Shown here one piece after another: positions 56,141-64,000 of a stretch of 64,000 nt of DNA (positions are counted from its first letter, which is position 1; every line of letters starts with the position of its first letter). The position numbers and the translations under genes are program-made. Under the pieces are notes generated by a model. It searched no databases, was not told where the DNA came from, and worked only from the letters and a program-made list of their open reading frames with translations. Source of the DNA: Aquatica leii. Lineage: Eukaryota; Arthropoda; Insecta; Coleoptera; Lampyridae. The DNA lies in contig CM069435.1 of NCBI GenBank assembly GCA_035610365.1, positions 3,436,001 through 3,500,000 of the forward strand, read 5' to 3'.

Positions 56141-59100
56141 CGATTGACTTCAAAACAATATAAAAAAATATATATATTTTAATTACTCGACGAGATGGAT
56201 TACTTTAACTATATTAAATTTATTTTGTATTGGATTATACATAATATAAATTTAATAAAATATATATAAAAGCTCTTGACATACAAAATCAAAACCAACA
56301 TTTATTATTAAAACTTATTTTCGTATTATCCAAGAAATTGTAAACAATGTATAATAAAATATTTGTGATATATCAAATCAAAAATATTACGTCGTTTGTG
56401 TAAACTTTTTGCTGCCTAACAAAAAAGATTGGTTTTTCAAACTATTTAGCTATTCTAAAAATTTTACTTTGGTAAACGTCAAATCTTATTTAAGAAATTT
56501 TATGATAGTACACAATATGATTTTGCTTATTAAGTTACATAGCATTTAATGTATATATGTACAGTTTTAAAAAATGTTAAATTAATATCTAATAATTTTA
56601 CACATAAACTTGTTTACTTATACTATTATAACTAACTACACATTCACAAACCATTTAGAAGAACATGAAGTTATTGTTAAGTTTGACTTATTTAACAGAC
56701 TTCTTTGAAGTTAATAAAATAACTATTTTACACTTTCAAATAAACTAAATGTTTTTTTTTCAAATTCAATTTTACTTTTTACTGTTACCTAAAGATTTGC
56801 TTGTACTGTCAATTATTAACAGAGTTACATCTTCTTGCTCAAACCCAACTTTTTTTGTCGTAAATCAAAATTTAATCTGTTTGTATCGACTACTGTGCGC
56901 CATCATATTTTGAATGTTATTTCAATTACTGTTTTTTTCAAAATATTTGATTTATAGATTTTAATTATAAAACATACAAACATTTTATAAAGTACTACAA
57001 AAAAATTACATATTTTAGTAATAGCTTTATCTAAATATATTTTATAAATAAAAACAATGATAGTTTATTACACAAAAATAGTTTTTTTTCCAAAATTTTG
57101 TAAATAAAATTTGACGTTTATAAAAATTAAAACTTTTGAACAAACGTAGTACTACAAACATTTACTATTATTGTTACGTTAAAATGTAGATTAAATAAAT
57201 TAAAACATCCAACAAATAAAAAATTATTTGTTTTAATAAATTTGACATGTTTGTATTTTAATTTAAAAAAAAACTATAAATTACCGACAGTTTAAAAAAA
57301 ATGTTATAAGCAATAAATTCAAAAATTTGATAAATAAAGTTGATGTTTATCAAAGTAAAATTTTTAAAATAACGTAATACATAAAATCAAAGAGAAAACA
57401 ATTTTTTGTTAGGTTAGAGATAGATTAAATAACTACGAGTCAGAAAAATGTCAATTAAGAAGTAATATTATTGGTTCTTGCAAAATAAAGTATTTTGTTA
57501 TTTCTAGTTTCTGTCATTCTTTAGATAAACTTAAATTGAATTATATAATAATAAATGTAGATTCCAGTTTTTAGTTTATATTATTGTCAAATGTAAAATA
57601 ACGTTTCAAAGCAAAAAAAAAATAAATGTTTTTAAAGTAATTTAAAAAAATAATTTATTTAAAAAAAACGTTTTATAGAATATTTATAAAATCCATTTTC
57701 GTATTTTGTTTTTATTCTAAAATTATTATATTTTTATAATTATAAATAAAATTGTTTTAAATGATAATAAAATAAATTTTTGATCATAAAAGTGTTATAC
57801 CCTAAAACGTAAATTTGGTTTAAAATATTTAAGTATCTTGTGCACAGGTCAAAATCATTTCCAAAAAGGTAAAAGCTATAACCGTACAGCATAATAAATT
57901 ATGAATATATAATTTTGAAAACTTGTACAAATATTTTGTTCATGACAATTATTAAATTAGAAACACTTATTTAGGGCCGTATGGATGTTATTGCATTAGT
58001 TTTGACGGTACGTATAGAGTGAATTGTAAATTAAATATTACAAAAACAGTTACGGGACTAGTATAAATCACTGGTTTATACATTTTAAAAATGCAAATTT
58101 AAAGATAAGTATAAGCAAAAGCACTTAATCACCGTTCTCCGTCATTCCTGTCATTGATATGTACAGTATCATTTTTTAAGTAACAAGATTGCTAAGCTAC
58201 AATATGTTTGTTTTGTTAACAATTTTTTTTGGCAAGATTTTTTACATTTAAACAAATTTTGTAGTAAAGATTGTTCTAACATATTAGATTCATTACGGTA
58301 ATTGAATTATCTTGCATTTTCTAAACGATAATATTCGTTATGAAAGGATTAAAACAGTTTTTAGTCTAAAACAATCGTATTAAAAACACCAATTCTTTAA
58401 TTTCCTTTTTTATTACCTTCTTAGTTTGTAAAGAACCCATTCCTAAGAATAACATCTATTAGTTACAAATTATCTTTAAACATTTACAAATTTACTTTAT
58501 TTGCTTTGTAAGTTACAATAAAACGTTATTCTAATGCCGCTTTAAAAAGAACGTTTACGTACTAACATCGTAATTGTCAATACGACTTGACGACATTGTC
58601 GTGGTCAGGTTTTGGCATAAATAGATTTCTTTTATTTACTGGCTACAAAACCAAATCTTGTAATAATTAATATTATTTAAACTGATTTAACTCATTTTAA
58701 AAAGAAGCTTTACGTGCACACTGAAGCAACGGTTTTCCATCAGTTTTGTGATAGATTTTGATGACGATGCATCTTTCTTATGGTAGTGGCTACAAAATGC
58801 AAAAACACTTTTTAATTATTTGCTGGAATTAATTATTCCACAAGTAACAATGAAGAACACTAAGTAAAGGTTAGCTTTGAGTGTCGAAGAAAACACTGAA
58901 AAAAGTAAAAACTTTGTTTGTTAATAAAACAATATGAACAAAAAATGTTGAGGAAGAAAAAAAGTAGTTGATCACCTGATGTATAAAAATTTGAAATAAT
59001 GAAAAATAATTGTAAAAAAAAATAATTAGGAGGGTTCCAGTTTAGTATAAAGTTGATAACGTTGTTTAAATTGGGGGTTTCAGAAACTGGAAGCTGATTG

Positions 59101-59220
59101 AAATAGAATTTTCCTATAAGGAAAGTATAGCAACCGCAATTCTTTTTCAAAAAATTTTTATTGAATAATTTTAAGTTTCAAGGTCTCCTGAATCAGAAAA
59201 ATGAATTTTTGACAAAAAAA
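56141..59220. other. AT-rich intergenic stretch
   Basis: Very AT-rich, with long homopolymer runs and no recognised gene. Two similar segments near 58545-58650 and 58700-58800 (both with TTTACGT and GGCTACAAAA) suggest a decayed tandem duplication. Confidence 0.45.
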
Positions 59221-59225
59221 TGTTG

Positions 59226-59277
59226 AGCGTGTGCGTGCGTGCGTGCGTGAGTGTGTGTGTGTTTGTCTGTGTGTAAC
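59226..59277. repeat. GTGC/GT microsatellite
   Basis: Imperfect GTGCGTGC followed by GTGT repeats. It immediately precedes the first unit of the tandem dimer. Confidence 0.85.
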
Positions 59278-59880
59278 GATGTACCCAGGATAACCCTCGA
59301 ATAAAAAGTCCTACTAACTTGAAATTTGGTATGGAACTGGAATTTCAGATTCTTTCGGTTCTATCAAAACTTGGGTTTGATAAAGAAACCAGAAGTGGGT
59401 GTATTTGCTATTTTTAACAGTTTTTCTTATAAAATTTTGTACTGTATGCAAATTATTCTTACAGTTTCTTATAGAGTTATTTCTTCCTAATAATTTATTC
59501 CAATAATTTTTTTTCTAGCATTAACAGTTTATTAGATATTTGACTTGTTTATATACGGAGTACTGCATCTTATTTAAATTATCTTTGGATGTACTTACGA
59601 TAACTCTCGAACAAAAGTCCTAGTAACTAAAAATTTGGTGTAGAGCTGACTTTTTATATTCTCTCAGCTTTGTGAAAAAATGGGTTTGATAAAGAAACCG
59701 GAAGTGGGCGTATCCGCCATTTTTAACAGTTTTTCTTATATAATTTTGTACGTATGTAAATTATTCGAATTATTTTTACAGCTTCTTATAGAGATACTCT
59801 TCCTAGCAATTTATTGAAATAAAAAAAAATTTAACATTAACAGTTTATCATATATTCAGTTAGTAATTTAAAATGAATTC
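59278..59880 (+). repeat. Tandem dimer of a dispersed repeat (about 310-bp units)
   Basis: Unit 1 (59278-59587) and unit 2 (59588-59880) both start GATGTAC and share ATAACYCTCGAA, GGGTTTGATAAAGAAACC, GAAGTGGG and AACAGTTTTTCTTAT. Non-coding. A GT-rich microsatellite leading into this motif suggests a recurrent genomic repeat; the family name is unknown to me. Confidence 0.7.
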
Positions 59881-61233
59881 ACAAATATAATCTAGTTTCG
59901 AATCTTGGGGGTAAGTAATATCGAGGCGCAAAAGTATGCTAGGGAATCAATACAAACGTGTGCTATCACTTTAAAATGGTTTGATGACAACATAACTTTA
60001 AAAAAATATGTAGATATTCCTTTGTTATTCCTTATAGGAAAGTCGTGTGGTAACCACACCAGTTTTTTTTTAATAAAGTCACTTTGAAAAAACTCTATTA
60101 TTAAAAAAATGTAAAACTTTGACAATTTGTTTTTAAAGTAATTCAAACGTGTTGTTAAATTTAAATTTCTAATAATGATGCAAAAAACACAAGTCACAAA
60201 CTTTATTTTATTTAAATTCAAAGCTTTTAAGCACTTAAATCAGCAAAACATAAAATCATAATTGATTTTATTCTGTCATAAATACCATAAATTTTGTTGT
60301 GTCAGTTGGTTTTCGGTTGATTATGAAGCCCTCCAGAAGATGTTGCCTAAAAAATTTGAGTGCTTCAAATTTGCGATGGTCCGCCGGAAGATTTTTAACC
60401 GCTCCAAGGCAAAATGGAATAATACGGCACTTAACACAATGAATCGTAGAAACCGTAAAACATACGAACTAGGAAAATTGCATTTACTTTAAACTTTACT
60501 GCATTCATTTACAACCCTGCGGACACCATTACTCATAAATGAAAGACTGAAACTCACTGTAACTTCATCCTCTAAAAATCTTCTAATTTGAGAAAATTAA
60601 CTTTTAAAACAAAAATCAACTTTACGGTACCACCTCCAACGTTACAACCAGTGACGTAAATTTTTGAAAAAGAGGAACCAACGGTACAACAAAGACGTGC
60701 AAAAAGAAGCAAAAATTAATTCAACACCCAAAAGCACGGGTTCGTATTTGCCTTATAAGAAGTAGTCAAAGTGGTGACATGGGAAGTTCTAAAAAGCCAT
60801 TTTACGACCAATCCATTAGTTAACAAATACTTAATTCAAATATTTGCGAACTATTCTTGCAAAATAAGATGTCGCACTATCATGTTGGTACCATATCGTG
60901 TTATTGAGCAGATCTCACTTTTTTTTATTTGGGCAAAGTACTACAAGTGCAAGGACTAATTTATCTCTTAAGAATTCAAAGTATCGTTTACCTTACCTAC
61001 AATACCAGCCCAAACGTTAACTTTTTTAGGAAACTGACTATGAGTTTCTATTTTTCAGTGTTGATTTCTAGGAGACCAATATCTACAGTTTTGCCGATTT
61101 ACTGTGCTGTCGAGATAAAAGGAAAATTCAATATTCCGTAAGAATTCTTCGTCATCATGCAGGCGTTGAAAGATGGTTTTGCAAAACTCTAACCTGCAGT
61201 CAAGATCATTTTTGTATAGTTTTTGGACTAAAA
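59881..61233. other. Intergenic stretch
   Basis: No recognised gene. A 76-codon plus-strand frame at 60262-60492 has a basic C-terminus (MVRRKIFNRSKAKW) but no identifiable domain. Confidence 0.4.
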
Positions 61234-61236
61234 TAA

Positions 61237-63788
61237 CACTGGTCTGCATGAAAATCGGCCCTGATACCATTCTTGACGATTCTTATGTAATATGACCTCC
61301 TGAATCCAAAAATGAGTTCTGTTTTTACCCATCACCTACCTATTTTGGGGGGACCCCATTTTAATTTTATTTTTTGCATTTTTTTTTTAAATTTTAACTT
61401 ATAGCCGTTAAACATCCCAAAGCAGGTAATAAAATTTATACCAAAGTATATGGCAAAAGTTTTGCTATAAAATGTATATAGAAAAAACAATAAAATACAA
61501 ATATATAAGAACAGTAAAAAAATATCAATAAACAGTTAAGAAGATTCAGTGCACGACGCTGGCGATCTCAATACCACATGCAGGTTTGAACAGGAATTTT
61601 CGACAGGCTTGAACTTGCATTACTCTTCTCATTATAGTATATTACATTGTTTGCTTAACTGCTTCGATCAGTACATCTATAGCTGTTGCAGAGTTAACTT
61701 GTCGACGTTTTATACGTGCTGGATTTTGTGTTCATTTGTGTAAAACAGTAAAACTACTTTTACTCCGGATTTTTTCAAGTGACTAAGTGTAATTTGTGGT
61801 TAATGTCGGGCGTTGAATTACTGTTTAATTATGCCACGTAAGTGTAAAAATCATCCCGATAGCTTCTGCTACGTCTGCGGGGAATTAACTTTAAAAGCGC
61901 AACGAAAACCCCTTTCTCCGCTTGTTAAAACAGCTTATAAATTGTACTTTGATTGTCAAGTTGGCGACCAGGACAAGACTTGGGCTCCATCAGTTTGCTG
62001 TACGACTTGTTACAGTAGTTTGACCAATTGGCTCAAAGGTACCCGTAAATCAATGCCATTTGCTGTGCCCATGGTTTGGCGTGAACCTCGCTGTCATCTT
62101 ACAGATTGTTACTTTTGTATGACTTCCACCGTCAGGTTTTCGAGCAAAAGTAAGCATACAATTCATTATCCCAATATTCCGTCAGCTCTAAGACCTGTTC
62201 CTCATAACGATACTTTGCCAATCCCAGAGCCCCCAAACACTTATACTCTAAAGCCGGAAATTGATTTAAAAGACTCTGAGCCGCAACCTGGGGCTTCGAA
62301 TGATACGTTCAATGATAATGAAGAGTATTCCGCAGCAACGTCACCTCCTCACTCAATCGGAATTAAATGATCTTGTCAGGGATTGGCAGTTACCCAAGAC
62401 TAAATCTCAGCTCCTAGGATCGCGACTTCAACAGTGGAAACTCTTAGAAAAGGAAGTAAAAATATCTTCTTACAGGACCAGACAAGCAACCCTGAAATGT
62501 CTTTTCTCAGAAGATAAAGGTTTAGTGTTCTGCCCTAATGCAAATTTATTGATGACAGAGCTACAGATGCCATGTGACCCAAACAAATGAAGACTGTTTA
62601 TGGACTCATCAAAAACAAGCTTAAAAGTTGTCCTGTTGGCAAATGGGAATGACTTCCCATCAGTTCTAGTTGCATACTCTGTTGATATGAAGGAAACCTA
62701 CAAAAACATTTTCAGAATCCTTGATAAAATTAGTTATTATGATTATAAGTGGAAACTTTGCGCTGACTTAAAAGTTGTTGCTCTACTCACGGGCCTGCAA
62801 TCAGGATTCACAAAATATTGCTGTTTCCTTTGTGAATGGGATAGCCGAGCCTGAGATAAACATTACATCATACGGAACTGGCCTCTGCGAGAAAATCTTA
62901 TTCCTGGTCAGAAAAATGTCGCACACAATCCTTTGGTTTCGAAGGAAAATATTTACTTACCACCTTTACACATCAAACTTCGATTGATCAAGCAGTTTGT
63001 GAAAGCAGTGGACAAGACAAGAGGCGCTTTTCAATTTTTGAAAACTAAATTTTCTTGTCTCGGCAAAGCTAAAATCAAAGAACGCGTTTTTGTTGGTCCC
63101 CAGATTAGACAACTCTTCCAAGATCCGACGTTTATTGAACACCTAAATCGAAAAGAAAAACGAGCTTGGTTTGCATTTTAAAACGTTTGTAAGAACTTCT
63201 TGGGTAACCGCAAAAGTGAAGATTATGTCGCTCACGTCGAGGAACTGCTTTTAGCGTACAAAGACATAGGATGTAACATGTCTCTTAAAGTTCACTTCCT
63301 TCACTCGCATCTGGACTTTTTCCCTGAAAATTTAGGAGCAGTCTCGGATGAACACGGGAAACGGTTCCATCAAGACATTGCTAAGCTGGAGAAGAGATTT
63401 TCAGGGAAGTGGAATGCAAGCATGTTGGCGGAGTACTGCTGGTTTTTGAAACGAGAGATCTGTACCTCAGGGTATAAAAGGAAAGCAAGCACCAAGTAAG
63501 GATGAATATCTTTTTATTTATTACTGTTTATAGCTAAAATAGTTCTTTTTCCCATTTAAATTAAATTCATGTCCATATATTTATTATTATAATAATTATT
63601 ATCGTTCGATAAATAAATTATAATTAATTTATCGAAAAGTAGTAAAATTAGAGATTTGGGGCTGCTTCGAAAATGGTGGGAGATGGAAGAAAACGGAAGA
63701 CATATTTGGATTCAGTACGTCATTTTACATAAGAATCACCCGGAATAGTGTCAGGGCTCGATAAAAAATATTTTTTTGCAGACCAGTG
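61237..63788 (+). mobile_element. CACTGG-terminus DNA transposon, copy 3
   Basis: 2552 bp from CACTGGTCTGC to GCAGACCAGTG, flanked by exact TAA (61234-61236, 63789-63791). It is the copy with the best-preserved ends and length. Confidence 0.83.
61831..63499 (+). pseudogene. Transposase of CACTGG element, copy 3
   Basis: ATG at 61831 begins MPRKCKNHPDSFCYVCGE; an in-frame ATG at 61813 adds six residues and is less likely. The order is Cys-rich N-terminus, LTQSELNDLVRD, a MDSSKTSLKVV block (presumed first Asp), CADLKVV, CCFLCEWDSR, YLPPLHIKLRLIK, VGPQIRQLFQD, HFLHSHLDFFPEN and SDEHGKRFHQD, near 550 codons in all. Lesions: a loss of about 14 bases near 62335 and three single-base stops (Trp near 62588, Arg near 62852, Gln near 63180). 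These suggest moderate age. Confidence 0.78.
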
Positions 63789-63791
63789 TAA

Positions 63792-64000
63792 TCTTATACG
63801 GGTGCCATTTTTCCAACTTTAAATATTTTAAAACAAAATTTGGCAGGTCGATAAATGGGTATTTCTTTGAAACTCAAGTAGAACGTTTAATATAACATTT
63901 TTCTACTGTTGGGCAGCACATTTTAAGCGATCTCTTCCATTGCCCGCTTCTAAAAGTTTTTGTTAGATCTTGGCCTGTGTAATTGGTTCTCTGTTAGGGT
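63792..64000. other. Window end, no feature
   Basis: Short flank beyond the transposon; nothing recognised. Confidence 0.4.

Noticed and set aside
60302..60345. Possible hammerhead (GATTATGAAGCCC)
   Set aside because: No CTGANGA box and no GAAAC partner.
1..64000. CRISPR arrays, defence islands or bacterial operons
   Set aside because: Introns, TATA promoters and eukaryotic TEs throughout; no regularly spaced repeats seen.

Overview
The window looks like AT-rich nuclear DNA of an insect, perhaps a beetle. Three multi-exon host genes have introns of 46-55 bp with GT-AG ends, and nearly everything else recognisable is a eukaryotic transposable element (TE). The species cannot be named from this sequence. 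No tRNA, rRNA, CRISPR array or bacterial-type operon was seen.

Host genes are few. A compact five-exon astacin-family zinc metalloprotease lies at 9405-10325 (+). Two paralogous two-exon genes for 56-residue secreted peptides lie at 45073-45298 (-) and 49373-49591 (-). The peptides match in length, in exon boundary and in TATA-to-ATG spacing. Neither was recognised as a known family.

Layout. 0.1-2.0 kb: Penelope-like element (PLE) family A, an inverted 3' piece with a hammerhead-ribozyme motif next to a forward reverse transcriptase (RT). 3.2-3.5 kb: Ty3/gypsy RT relic. 3.8-7.04 kb: PLE family B copy with an inverted tail. 7.0-20.7 kb: mostly non-coding, holding the astacin gene between two inverted repeat arms, a PLE relic at 12.0-12.4 kb, a CGTA-rich tract and a purine-rich tract. 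20.7-21.8 kb: piggyBac relic. 22.2-22.5 kb: PLE terminus. 22.6-25.0 kb: first of three copies of a DNA transposon with CACTGG termini. 26.7-38.06 kb: three-layer nest, a PLE inside a nearly intact BEL/Pao retrotransposon inside an older, oppositely oriented BEL/Pao relic; both insertions have exact target-site duplications (TSDs). 38.3-40.3 kb: mariner-like and PLE relics. 41.6-44.2 kb: second CACTGG copy. 45-49.6 kb: the two peptide genes flanking a Tc1/mariner-type transposon (DD41D) with about 355-bp terminal inverted repeats (TIRs). 51.2-56.1 kb: element with long TIRs split by an I/jockey-type non-LTR retrotransposon. 59.2-59.9 kb: tandem dimer. 61.2-63.8 kb: third CACTGG copy.

Almost all TE reading frames are broken. 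The exceptions are the BEL/Pao pol frame (1202 codons from its first ATG) and the long PLE frame at 35139-36939. The two BEL/Pao LTRs differ at 1 of 250 positions, so retrotransposition is recent, and the PLE inside it is younger still. The items most worth following up are the peptide gene pair, the recurring PLE architecture with hammerhead motifs in opposed arms, and the CACTGG transposon family with its cysteine-rich N-terminus.
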